38,567 nt of DNA. It comes from Calditrichales bacterium. Its GTDB lineage: Bacteria; Calditrichota; Calditrichia; Calditrichales; J004. The stretch covers positions 1 through 38,567 of the forward strand of contig WGCN01000023.1 in NCBI GenBank assembly GCA_015493745.1. The letters run 5' to 3'. Below the pieces are notes generated by a model. That model had not been told where the DNA came from, did no database searches, and was given only the letters and a program-made list of their open reading frames with translations. A program made the position numbers and the translations under genes. This document shows positions 16,004-23,868 of this stretch, piece by piece (the first letter of the stretch is position 1; each line of letters opens with the position of its first letter).

Positions 16004-17123
16004 AGTTTTTGTGATCAGCGAGGAGGAACGTATCTACCGCATGTTTGTGGTGGAACTAAGCGGTTTGCCGGTCCATCTTACCTGGGTGGGGGATATGGAT
16101 AAGGCCCAGGCGGCCTTTGAGCGTGAAAAGCCGGACTTCATTTTCTTTGCCGTTCGCAACAATAATCTGCTTCATAACTGGCTGGCCCGTTTTAAACGCA
16201 TGCAATTGAAGATTCCCTTCATCTGCTTTCTGGGCCATTCCAACTGGGAAAAACGCGAGCTGTTATGGATGGCCGGGGCTTCCGAGGTTATCGGCCTGCC
16301 CATCCTGCGCAAGGAATTCCGTATCATCATCGAAAACCTGATGAAACCCGCCGGACGCAATGAAAAGATCAATAAGGATATCGAAGGAGACCTGACCCAC
16401 TATTCCCTGATGGATTTGATACAATCCCTGGAGGATGGCCGGCAAAACGGTATCCTGCATCTCTATAGCGGTGAGCACCGTGGCGAGATCATCCTGGATA
16501 AAGGACGAATCGTCAATGCCCGTTACGAGAAACACGAGCCGGTCATGGCCATCCGCATGATGGCCCAGTGGAGCAGGGGACGTTTTCATTTCGAGCATGA
16601 TAAAATCCATCATAAGGAAGAGATAAAGCTGGATAATCAGCAGATTCTGAAGGAGTGCCAGCGCCATCACCGATTGTATGAAAAGGCGATTGAGGCCATA
16701 CCGGATAAGGACATTGTGTTTTATACCTCGCCGTTGCTCGATTTTGAACAGGTCGGGCCCATGGCGCGGAAGTATCTGCTCTTTTTTAAGCACGGGCTTA
16801 CTCCACGGGATTTTATGGAACAACAAGGTACCGGCTCCCTGAAAATTCCGGAAAACCTGTTGAACTGGATTCAGAAAAAGTGGCTGGTTAAGCGGTCGGT
16901 TTATAACCAGCAGGTTTCCCAGGTGGAAAAACAGCAAAGCGCCTCCGGAGTGAAAAGAATACTGGACAGGGTGCTGGCGCGGCGAAAAAACAATTATAAA
17001 ATCGACTACACGCTTTCTTCGTCCGCCGGAAAAGCGGATTCCCTGGAAGAACTGTTAAACCGCCGTCCCTATCTTTTTACACAACACCAACGTTTAAAAG
17101 CGTTGATAGACGCATTGGGTTAA
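15996..17123 (+). CDS. Pseudo-receiver with PATAN (DUF4388) domain (375 aa)
   Basis: Residues 1-115 have the strand/helix order of a receiver domain (REVFVISEEERIY, DFIFFAVRN, PFICFLG, ASEVIGLPI), but Ala52 occupies the phosphoacceptor site, so phosphorylation seems impossible. Residues about 128-205 are a PATAN/DUF4388 domain (GDLTHYSLMDLIQSLEDGRQ, GILHLYSG, GEIILDKGRIVNARY, GRFHFEH). Residues 215-300 are helical, with a possible winged-helix. The C-terminal 70 residues are basic and probably flexible. The ATG at 15996 overlaps the previous stop by 8 nt and the next gene begins 4 nt after this stop, so all three genes are likely translated together and may form one complex. Confidence 0.82.
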   Translation: MREVFVISEEERIYRMFVVELSGLPVHLTWVGDMDKAQAAFEREKPDFIFFAVRNNNLLHNWLARFKRMQLKIPFICFLGHSNWEKRELLWMAGASEVIGLPILRKEFRIIIENLMKPAGRNEKINKDIEGDLTHYSLMDLIQSLEDGRQNGILHLYSGEHRGEIILDKGRIVNARYEKHEPVMAIRMMAQWSRGRFHFEHDKIHHKEEIKLDNQQILKECQRHHRLYEKAIEAIPDKDIVFYTSPLLDFEQVGPMARKYLLFFKHGLTPRDFMEQQGTGSLKIPENLLNWIQKKWLVKRSVYNQQVSQVEKQQSASGVKRILDRVLARRKNNYKIDYTLSSSAGKADSLEELLNRRPYLFTQHQRLKALIDALG

Positions 17124-17127
17124 ACAT

Positions 17128-17613
17128 ATGCATGAAATCATCGAAATACCGTTTTTCATGGATTCTCCGTTTTGGCAGGAGCGGATTCTGGCACTAACCG
17201 ACTCGGATGAGCTTGTCCATTATCAGGGGTTTAAACAGCTCTGCTGGCAGGTGGATGACCGGGTGGAAGTCTATTTTTATCTGATCGACCGCTTAAATGA
17301 ACACATGATCCATGAATCTTTGGGGGCTATTATCCCGCGCGCACCGCTGGTTGTGTTTTGCAGTGAGGATGAGCCCGCGGCCCAAGGTGCCATTATGGAT
17401 ATGTTTGCTTTTTATGATAAACATTTTAGCACTCCCGCGGTTTGGTTTACCCGCAAGCGGGTGGATGAAGACGGGGCCTCCCCCGAAAAGGCGGACCCCG
17501 TTTCGGAAACCGGCCGTCCCGTATATATTCTGGAACAGGATACACCGGAATATTTTAAACATATTTTACGTCTGGCTCTAAAGGAAATATTCGACTCACT
17601 CTTAAAGGAATAA
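17128..17613 (+). CDS. Stand-alone degenerate GTPase-like protein (161 aa)
   Basis: I do not find a named family, but the whole protein aligns by eye with the C-terminal domain of the protein encoded at 14456. IEIPFFMDSPFWQERILALTDSDEL corresponds to VIPVLSVHGRNGSRFIQTLFDAGEEL there, APLVVFCSEDEP to GFVYVLGEEA, PAVWFTRKRV to PLVILFTGAV, and RPVYILEQDTPEYFKHILRLAL to HPVFTVALDKKEQLEEVILKMAL. The strand order matches a small Ras-like GTPase, yet no P-loop Lys-Ser/Thr and no NKxD is left. It is probably a partner or a regulatory paralogue of that domain. It follows the second PATAN gene by 4 nt and precedes the PLP enzyme by 17 nt. Confidence 0.7.
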   Translation: MHEIIEIPFFMDSPFWQERILALTDSDELVHYQGFKQLCWQVDDRVEVYFYLIDRLNEHMIHESLGAIIPRAPLVVFCSEDEPAAQGAIMDMFAFYDKHFSTPAVWFTRKRVDEDGASPEKADPVSETGRPVYILEQDTPEYFKHILRLALKEIFDSLLKE

Positions 17614-17630
17614 ATAAAGGAAACGATTTA

Positions 17631-18776
17631 ATGGGATTTCAAACCGATTCTATTCATGCCGGTCAACAACCCGACCCTTCCACCGGCGCCATCATGACAC
17701 CGATTTTTCAAACCTCAACCTTTGTACAGGAATCCATTGGCAAGCACAAGGGCTATGAATATGCCCGCACACAAAACCCGACCCGTCAGGCGATGGAAAA
17801 AAACATTGCCGTGCTGGAAAAAGGAAAACACGGTATTGCCTTTGCTTCCGGTCTGGCCGCCATTTCGGCCATTATTCAGATGCTGGAGAGCGGCGACCAC
17901 GTGGTGTGCAGTGATAATGTTTACGGGGGCACCTATCGGGTTTTCGAAACACTGTTCAAAAAATTCGGCCTCAGCTTTTCTTTTGTGGACACATCGGATA
18001 TCACCCGGGTGGAACGGGCCGTTACTCCGCAAACCCGGTTGATCTTTGTGGAGACACCCACCAACCCCATGCTTACGCTTAGCTCCCTGGAAGAGATTGC
18101 CGCCCTGGCCGCGGAAAAAAAATGTTTAACCGTGGTGGACAATACATTTATGAGTCCCTATTTTCAGAATCCCCTGGTCTTCGGTATCGATATGGTGGTG
18201 CATAGTTCCACAAAATATCTGAATGGCCACAGCGATGTTGTGGGCGGAATCGTCCTGACCCGCCGGGATGATCTGGCCGAAAAGTTGTTTTATATTCAAA
18301 ACGCCGCAGGGGCCGTGCCGGGGCCGCAGGATTGCTTTTTGATACTGCGGGCCACAAAAACGCTGGCCCTGCGCATGAGGGAGCATGAGAAAAACGCCCT
18401 GGCCCTGGCCCGTTATCTGGAAAAACACTCCGCGGTGGAGCGTGTATATTATCCCGGCCTGCCCGGTCACCCGCAACACGATCTGGCCAAAAAGCAGATG
18501 AGCGGCTTTGGCGGGATCGTAAGCATGGAACTGGGCAGTCTGGAAAATGCCCGTAAATTTGCCGAAGCGGTAAGGATATTCTCCCTGGCCGAAAGCCTGG
18601 GCGGCGTGGAAAGTCTGGTGGATCATCCGGCGATTATGACCCACGCCTCCGTACCCCGCGAGGAAAGGTTGCGCATGGGCCTCACGGACGGACTTATCCG
18701 TTTGTCCGTTGGTGTGGAAGATGAGGAAGACCTGCTGGCCGACGTGGAACAGGCTCTGGCCGCCATGCGGTCATAG
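17631..18776 (+). CDS. Cys/Met-metabolism PLP enzyme (cystathionine gamma-synthase/lyase type)
   Basis: The 381-aa length and motifs fit the trans-sulphuration family. The N-terminal TDSIHAGQQPDPSTGA is typical. YEYARTQNPT (residues 42-51) supplies phosphate contacts, Asp170 in VVDNTF binds the pyridine nitrogen, and Lys195 in SSTKYLNGHSD forms the PLP Schiff base. SLGGVESLVDHPAIMTHASVP near residue 325 is the family substrate-carboxylate region. It is cytosolic and makes or cleaves cystathionine (methionine synthesis or cysteine supply). Sequence alone does not separate MetB from gamma-lyase (MccB), so I give no symbol. It lies 17 nt after the PATAN cluster, possibly by read-through, and ends in a strong terminator at 18864. 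Confidence 0.93.
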   Translation: MGFQTDSIHAGQQPDPSTGAIMTPIFQTSTFVQESIGKHKGYEYARTQNPTRQAMEKNIAVLEKGKHGIAFASGLAAISAIIQMLESGDHVVCSDNVYGGTYRVFETLFKKFGLSFSFVDTSDITRVERAVTPQTRLIFVETPTNPMLTLSSLEEIAALAAEKKCLTVVDNTFMSPYFQNPLVFGIDMVVHSSTKYLNGHSDVVGGIVLTRRDDLAEKLFYIQNAAGAVPGPQDCFLILRATKTLALRMREHEKNALALARYLEKHSAVERVYYPGLPGHPQHDLAKKQMSGFGGIVSMELGSLENARKFAEAVRIFSLAESLGGVESLVDHPAIMTHASVPREERLRMGLTDGLIRLSVGVEDEEDLLADVEQALAAMRS

Positions 18777-18863
18777 AACCGTATCCCCGCTCTTCCTTTG
18801 AAACCGGGCTCTTTAAAACGGTCAGCGGACGGCGCCCGGAGATTTACCGGGCTACAGTATTTA

Positions 18864-18894
18864 CCCGTGCCTTGAAAAAAGGTGCGGGATTTTT
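18864..18894 (+). terminator. Rho-independent terminator after the PLP enzyme gene
   Basis: A 10-bp stem (CCCGTGCCTT at 18864-18873 with AAGGTGCGGG at 18879-18888, two G-T pairs), loop GAAAA, then ATTTTTAT. It lies 88 nt after the stop codon. Confidence 0.85.
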
Positions 18895-19071
18895 ATATGT
18901 GAAAGAGGCACTGGAACCCATAAAACGGGAAATATTAATTTGCGCTTAATTTAATTTGGGAATATTATAAAAATGTGACAAGGATGTCGGTGCTTTTCCC
19001 ATCTTTCATTTATAATTTAACTTGATGGCCAGCTACCGATAATAGGATCAGTAAACTAAACTGCGTGGGTT

Positions 19072-21279
19072 ATGAAGCATTCACTGTTAAACGGAATTGT
19101 GGGAATCCTGCTGTTAAGCAGCATCAGCGTGGGGGTTAAGAACGACCATCCGCTGCTGTTAAACCGTCACCGGGAAGCCATGGCCCTGGCCGACAGTGTC
19201 TATCATAGCGGATCCTATAGCGAGGCCGCGGAGCTTTTTTCCGGGCAGATGGCCTATCTGCCTCCCGTTTCCATACCCCCGGTGCGCTTTAAATATGCCA
19301 TGTCTCTGATGCATAATAGCCGCTATGCCCAAAGCCTCAGGCAACTGGATACCCTGGCCCAAACCCATGCCGAATATCTGCCCGAATATGTTTCCTACTT
19401 TAAAATAAAAAATTTGTGGGGCATCGATTCTTCCCGGGCGGCGGGTGCGGCGGCGGCTTTTATAAAGGCCCATCCCCGGCTTTCCCTGGCCGATAGCCTG
19501 TTGCTGCCCCTGGCGGATTACTATTTTCAACAAGGCGCCTATGCTAAAGCCCGGCCCTACTATGACCTGTTTGTTGACTGGCGCGTAAACAAGGGCCGCA
19601 CGGCCTATGCCAAAATCCAAAGTGCGTTTTGCAAATACCATCGACGTCATATTACCCGGGCGCGGGCCGAGTTTAAACAAATAATCCGCCGGCACAAAAA
19701 ATCGGATGATACCTTTAAGTTGGTACAATGGTTAAAGAAAAACGAGCCGCTCTTTTTTAAACAGCAGATATTCAACATCAGCGATGTTTATTTCGCGGCC
19801 AGGCAGTACGGGCCCCTGCGTCTGTTGCTGGAAAACTATATCCATGAAGAGAGCGATCCGCTAAAAAAGGAAAAAGCGCGTTACAATCTGATCACCATCT
19901 ATTTTAAGCGGGGGCGCTACAGTTCCGCCTTTTATGGTTTTAAGAACATGCTGAAAACGCTGCAAAATAAAAATCTGGAACCGCGCATCCGTATCTATCT
20001 GGCCCGCATCCATCTGCGCAAGGGGCGAAAACGGCAGGCCATAGAGGCATATCTGGACTATGCCGACCGTTATCCCCGCCGGCGGCTGGCGCCGGAGGCG
20101 GTCTGGAAGTCGGCCTGGATCGCGGAAGAGCTGCGCGATCTTAATAAAGCCCATGAACTCTATCAGAACATGCGTAAGCGCTGGCCGCGCAATAAGCTTT
20201 CCCGCGAGGCTTTTTTCCGGGAAGGCTTTACGCTTTACCGTCTTGGCAGGATAGATGAAGCCCGCGAGGTGTTTCTGCAAATTGCCGCCAGGCGCTGGCC
20301 CGATAAGGAACGTAACCGCGCCTCGTTCTGGGCGGCCATCTGTTACGAGCGCCGGGGCGACCGGGTAACCGCCGGTAAGATACGTGAAGAGCTGGCTGAA
20401 AATATATGGGATGACTACTATACCATAAAAAGCTTTTTAATGATTCCCAAAAAGGATAGCGTCTATCAGGCCCTGGCCGCCCTGCAAAGGCAAGCCGCGC
20501 CGGTAAAATATCAGGCCGCGGGCTACCGGGCTCTTATCGGGAAATTCGAGGATGCTTTCGAGGTGCGTGAAGTGCTGAATGAAGACTACGCCTATGCCGC
20601 CCTGGAAGACACCCGTCTTAAGATACACACGCTGGATGAGTGGATCGCCCTGGCCGAGATCTATAAAAAATTCAACGCCTATGGCAAGGCCTACCGTACC
20701 TATGATTATATCAACCGCAAGTTTTTTGCCGGTATTCCGTTTACGCAAAAGCCCTTTATTTTAAAACAGCGCTTTCCCTACTACTATGACCGTATCGTTG
20801 AAGAGCAAAGCCGTAAACGGGGATTGGAAACAGAACTGGTTCTGGCGCTGATGAAGCAGGAGAGTGTGTTTGATTTTAAGGCCCATTCCTGGGCTAACGC
20901 CTATGGGCTTATGCAACTGATTCCGGCCACGGCGCGTGAGATGGCCTCGTTTAATCGTCAAACCCTCAATCATCCGGAAAAACTGTTTGATCCCGAGTTC
21001 AATATTATGCTGGGCACCACCTACCTGCGATACCTCTCCAAGCGGTTTAACGGTGAAAAGGAGAAAATGCTGGCCGCTTATAACGCCGGGCCCCATCGCG
21101 TTATACGATGGCAAAAACTGCCGGGATCAGGAGAAGTGGATGTCTTTATCGAAAACATCGAATATGAGCAAACACGGGACTATGTACGCAAGGTGATGAA
21201 AAACTATTGGGCCTATCTGTTATTGCGGCATGACTTTGACCTCTCATCGGAAAACAGTATGCTGGGCGTCCGGGATTGA
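19072..21279 (+). CDS. Slt70-like lytic transglycosylase with TPR-type helical domain
   Basis: A 735-aa protein with a hydrophobic N-terminus (residues 5-20) that is a likely signal peptide. Residues about 40-550 are helical repeats of TPR type (for example AYLDYADRYPRRRLAPEAVWKSAW and FREGFTLYRLGRIDEAREVF), forming the ring-like scaffold of Slt70. Residues about 585-715 are the SLT catalytic domain: Glu597 in MKQESVFDF is the catalytic acid, followed by ANAYGLMQLIPATA, the family Gly-Leu-Met-Gln motif, and AAYNAGPHRV (668-677). The enzyme cleaves peptidoglycan glycan strands to 1,6-anhydro products in the periplasm. No strong Shine-Dalgarno precedes the ATG. The stop overlaps the TTG start of the DUF72 gene by 4 nt. 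Confidence 0.93.
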   Translation: MKHSLLNGIVGILLLSSISVGVKNDHPLLLNRHREAMALADSVYHSGSYSEAAELFSGQMAYLPPVSIPPVRFKYAMSLMHNSRYAQSLRQLDTLAQTHAEYLPEYVSYFKIKNLWGIDSSRAAGAAAAFIKAHPRLSLADSLLLPLADYYFQQGAYAKARPYYDLFVDWRVNKGRTAYAKIQSAFCKYHRRHITRARAEFKQIIRRHKKSDDTFKLVQWLKKNEPLFFKQQIFNISDVYFAARQYGPLRLLLENYIHEESDPLKKEKARYNLITIYFKRGRYSSAFYGFKNMLKTLQNKNLEPRIRIYLARIHLRKGRKRQAIEAYLDYADRYPRRRLAPEAVWKSAWIAEELRDLNKAHELYQNMRKRWPRNKLSREAFFREGFTLYRLGRIDEAREVFLQIAARRWPDKERNRASFWAAICYERRGDRVTAGKIREELAENIWDDYYTIKSFLMIPKKDSVYQALAALQRQAAPVKYQAAGYRALIGKFEDAFEVREVLNEDYAYAALEDTRLKIHTLDEWIALAEIYKKFNAYGKAYRTYDYINRKFFAGIPFTQKPFILKQRFPYYYDRIVEEQSRKRGLETELVLALMKQESVFDFKAHSWANAYGLMQLIPATAREMASFNRQTLNHPEKLFDPEFNIMLGTTYLRYLSKRFNGEKEKMLAAYNAGPHRVIRWQKLPGSGEVDVFIENIEYEQTRDYVRKVMKNYWAYLLLRHDFDLSSENSMLGVRD

Positions 21280-22052
21280 GCCGTCTTCATATTGCCACAT
21301 CCGGATTTAGCTATAAAGACTGGTTGGGAAACTTTTATCCCGGCAATCTCTCTCCCTCGCAAATGCTGGCGTATTACAGCAGCCATTTTGACGCGCTGGA
21401 GCTTAATGTTTCCTATTACACCATTCCCGCGCAAAGCAGTTTTGCCGCCATGGGCTCCCGGGTACCCGGGGACTTCCGGTTTATGGTTAAAGTACACCGG
21501 GAAGTGACCCACAACCGGAACCACCCCCATGAAAGCATGCGACAGCTGATACATAACACGCAACCGCTGGCCGGTCAGGGCCGGCTGGCCGGCTTTCTGG
21601 CGCAGTTTCCCTTTGGTTTTCGCAATAATTTTAACAACCGGCGTTATTTAAGCAACTTAAAGGAAATGTGTGAGGATATTCCTTTGTTTATTGAGTTTCG
21701 TCATGTAAGTTGGGCTCATCCCGCAGTGGCGCGGTACCTGTCGGAAACAGGACTGGGTTATGTTAATGTGGACGAGCCGGACTTGAAGGATTTGATGCCG
21801 CCTCAGTCCCTGGTAACCAACGGAACGGCTTATATCCGTTTTCACGGGCGGAATCGTGAAAGCTGGTGGACAGGGCAGGGTGCGCAGCGTTATGATTATC
21901 TCTATAGCGAGAAGGAACTGGAAGCCTGGCTTATACAAATAAAAGATATTTTGAAAAAAGCGGACCGGGCTTATGTTTTTTTTAACAATCATCCGGGGGG
22001 AAAAGCCCCGAAAAACGCGATGTGGTTAAAAAAAATGGTAAAAAAAATGTAA
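21276..22052 (+). CDS. DUF72 (YecE-like) family protein
   Basis: A 258-aa protein with DUF72 hallmarks: the opening IATSGFSYKDWLGNFYP, ALELNVSYYTIP, FMVKVHREVTH, FLAQFPFGF, FIEFRHVSW, YIRFHGRN and the closing VFFNNHPGGKAPKNA. The fold is a TIM-barrel; the biochemical role of the family is not established. The start is TTG at 21276, overlapping the transglycosylase stop (TTGA), so it depends on translational coupling; no better in-frame start exists before the first conserved residues. Length is normal for the family. Confidence 0.9.
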   Translation: MSRLHIATSGFSYKDWLGNFYPGNLSPSQMLAYYSSHFDALELNVSYYTIPAQSSFAAMGSRVPGDFRFMVKVHREVTHNRNHPHESMRQLIHNTQPLAGQGRLAGFLAQFPFGFRNNFNNRRYLSNLKEMCEDIPLFIEFRHVSWAHPAVARYLSETGLGYVNVDEPDLKDLMPPQSLVTNGTAYIRFHGRNRESWWTGQGAQRYDYLYSEKELEAWLIQIKDILKKADRAYVFFNNHPGGKAPKNAMWLKKMVKKM

Positions 22053-22071
22053 TAAAAAAATGAAAATTTGC

Positions 22072-22128
22072 CTTAACTCACTATTACAATTAAATTTACC
22101 CCCGATATTATAGCCGCGCTTAACTCAC
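22072..22128 (+). repeat. Direct repeat of CTTAACTCAC upstream of the NtrC-type gene
   Basis: The 10-nt sequence CTTAACTCAC occurs at 22072-22081 and again at 22119-22128, 47 nt apart, in the 119-nt gap before the response regulator gene. It may be a binding site for that regulator or another factor. A TATAAT-like AT stretch follows the second copy. Confidence 0.35.
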
Positions 22129-22171
22129 ATCCTGACTAATATAATATTATATCACTTTTTGGAGGCCATTA

Positions 22172-23527
22172 ATGAAGACCCGAATTTTAGTAGTGGAAGA
22201 CGAGCACGATACGCTGGAGCTTATGGCGGAAGTCTTTCTGAATAAAGGCTATCGGGTGGATAAAGCTTCCAACGGTATTGAAGCTCTGCGTTCGGTAAAG
22301 GTTAATGAGCCTGATATCATCCTGACGGATATCCTGATGCCGGGCATGGATGGCATGGAACTGTTGCGGAATCTGGCCAAGGATTATCCGCACATTCCGG
22401 TCATAATGATCACCGCCTACGGCACCATTGACAACGCCGTGGAGGCCATGAAACTGGGCGCCAAGGATTATATTACCAAGCCGTTGCGTTTTGAGGAACT
22501 GACTTCCAAGGTTGAACGCATCACTCAACTCAGCTCCCTGATCAAGGAAAATGAGTTTCTGCTAAACAAACTTCAGCAAAAGTATGATTTTACCAATATA
22601 ATCGGCAAAACCTCCAAAATAAAGGATCTGCTGGAACTGGTGCGTGATGTGGCCGCAACCAATGCCACGGCCCTGATACGCGGAGAAAGCGGAACCGGTA
22701 AGGAACTGATCGCCAATGCCATCCATTATAACAGCTCGCGAATGAAACGGCCGTTTATAAAAATAAATTGCGCGGTTTTGGCGGAAAGCCTGTTGGAAAG
22801 CGAACTGTTCGGTCATGTAAAAGGGGCCTTTACCGGTGCCATCAAGGATAAGGTGGGGCGTTTTGAGCTGGCAAACGGAGGAACGCTGTTTCTGGATGAG
22901 ATCGGTGATATCTCACTTAAAATGCAAAGTCAGTTGTTGCGTGTGTTACAGCAGGGTGAGTTTGAACGGGTCGGGGGAACCGAAACCCTGCGCGTGGATG
23001 TACGCATTATCGCTGCTACCAATAAAAACCTGGAAGAAGCCATGGAGCGTGGCGAATTCCGTCAGGATCTCTTTTACCGGCTTAATGTTATTCCGATAAC
23101 GGTGCCGCCGTTGAGGGAGAGAAGGGAAGATATTCAATATCTTGTGTCACATTTTATTGAAAAGTTTAATAAAATTTACGGTAAGAATATCCGTGAAATC
23201 ACACCCAAGGCCATGGCCATTCTTAAAAATTACGATTATCCCGGAAATATCCGCGAGTTGGAAAATCTTATCGAGCGTATTGTCGTCCTTAATCGTGTGG
23301 ATGTCATCGATTTGGAAAATCTGCCCTCCATTGTGCCGGCCTCTTCCGCGGAAAACGGGAATGTTAACCTGGATGGTGGTCTGACCCAGGCCGTGGAAGA
23401 GTATGAGCGTAAATTGATACTCATGGCCCTGGAAGAGAATGGCTATAATAAGGTACAAACGGCCAAGGCATTGAAGATCAACCGCAGCACTTTTAATTCC
23501 AAGTTAAAAAAATACAGCATCAACTAG
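22172..23527 (+). CDS. NtrC-family sigma-54-dependent response regulator
   Basis: A 451-aa protein with the full three-domain layout. Residues 1-120 are an intact receiver: Glu9/Asp10, phosphoacceptor Asp53 in LTDILMPG, Thr in MITAYG, and Lys in YITKPL. Residues about 138-375 are the AAA+ domain with Walker A GESGTGKE, GAFTGA (the sigma-54 contact loop), Walker B GGTLFLDEIGD and the arginine finger region FRQDLFYRLNV. The last 45 residues are a Fis-type HTH (NKVQTAKALKINRSTFNSKLKKY). It activates sigma-54 promoters when phosphorylated. TTGGAGG precedes the ATG. No histidine kinase gene adjoins it, so its partner is elsewhere. The sigma-54 promoter at 1376 shows that such promoters exist nearby. 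Confidence 0.96.
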   Translation: MKTRILVVEDEHDTLELMAEVFLNKGYRVDKASNGIEALRSVKVNEPDIILTDILMPGMDGMELLRNLAKDYPHIPVIMITAYGTIDNAVEAMKLGAKDYITKPLRFEELTSKVERITQLSSLIKENEFLLNKLQQKYDFTNIIGKTSKIKDLLELVRDVAATNATALIRGESGTGKELIANAIHYNSSRMKRPFIKINCAVLAESLLESELFGHVKGAFTGAIKDKVGRFELANGGTLFLDEIGDISLKMQSQLLRVLQQGEFERVGGTETLRVDVRIIAATNKNLEEAMERGEFRQDLFYRLNVIPITVPPLRERREDIQYLVSHFIEKFNKIYGKNIREITPKAMAILKNYDYPGNIRELENLIERIVVLNRVDVIDLENLPSIVPASSAENGNVNLDGGLTQAVEEYERKLILMALEENGYNKVQTAKALKINRSTFNSKLKKYSIN

Positions 23528-23868
23528 CCCTTTGGGCAACACACCGGCCCCCTGCTTGCGGGCTATAAGGCGATCCCGGCCGTTTGGGACTTTAGGCATC
23601 CGTTTTACCGTCCTGGTCCGTATTCGTCGAGGCCCTGTACCTCCTTCTAATTTCATTTTCACCCCGAATCATATGGCGGATTAAACTGTATTTCCGGAGC
23701 AAAATCAACTGTTTACCGAGCGCCGGGATAATGCAACACGCTTATGGTGGTTTAGCGGATTCCGTTACCGATATTGAAAACGGTTTCCGGAAATAAAAAA
23801 AGCGTGACGGTAACCCGCCACGCTTCTTCGAGCCTCCAAAAGTAAGGTACAACCCGAAGGTCAATCTC
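23528..23868. other. Intergenic region, 341 nt, between convergent genes
   Basis: No gene is seen on either strand. A short GCCC-TTT-GGGC hairpin touches the NtrC-type stop codon but lacks a T-run. The right end holds the terminator of the subtilase unit (listed separately). The rest has no recognisable structure. Confidence 0.6.
23793..23825 (-). terminator. Rho-independent terminator of the subtilase unit
   Basis: Read on the minus strand, an 11-bp stem (AAGCGTGGCGG with CCGTCACGCTT, one G-T pair) and a 4-nt loop are followed by seven or more T residues. It begins 43 nt past the subtilase stop codon. Confidence 0.93.
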
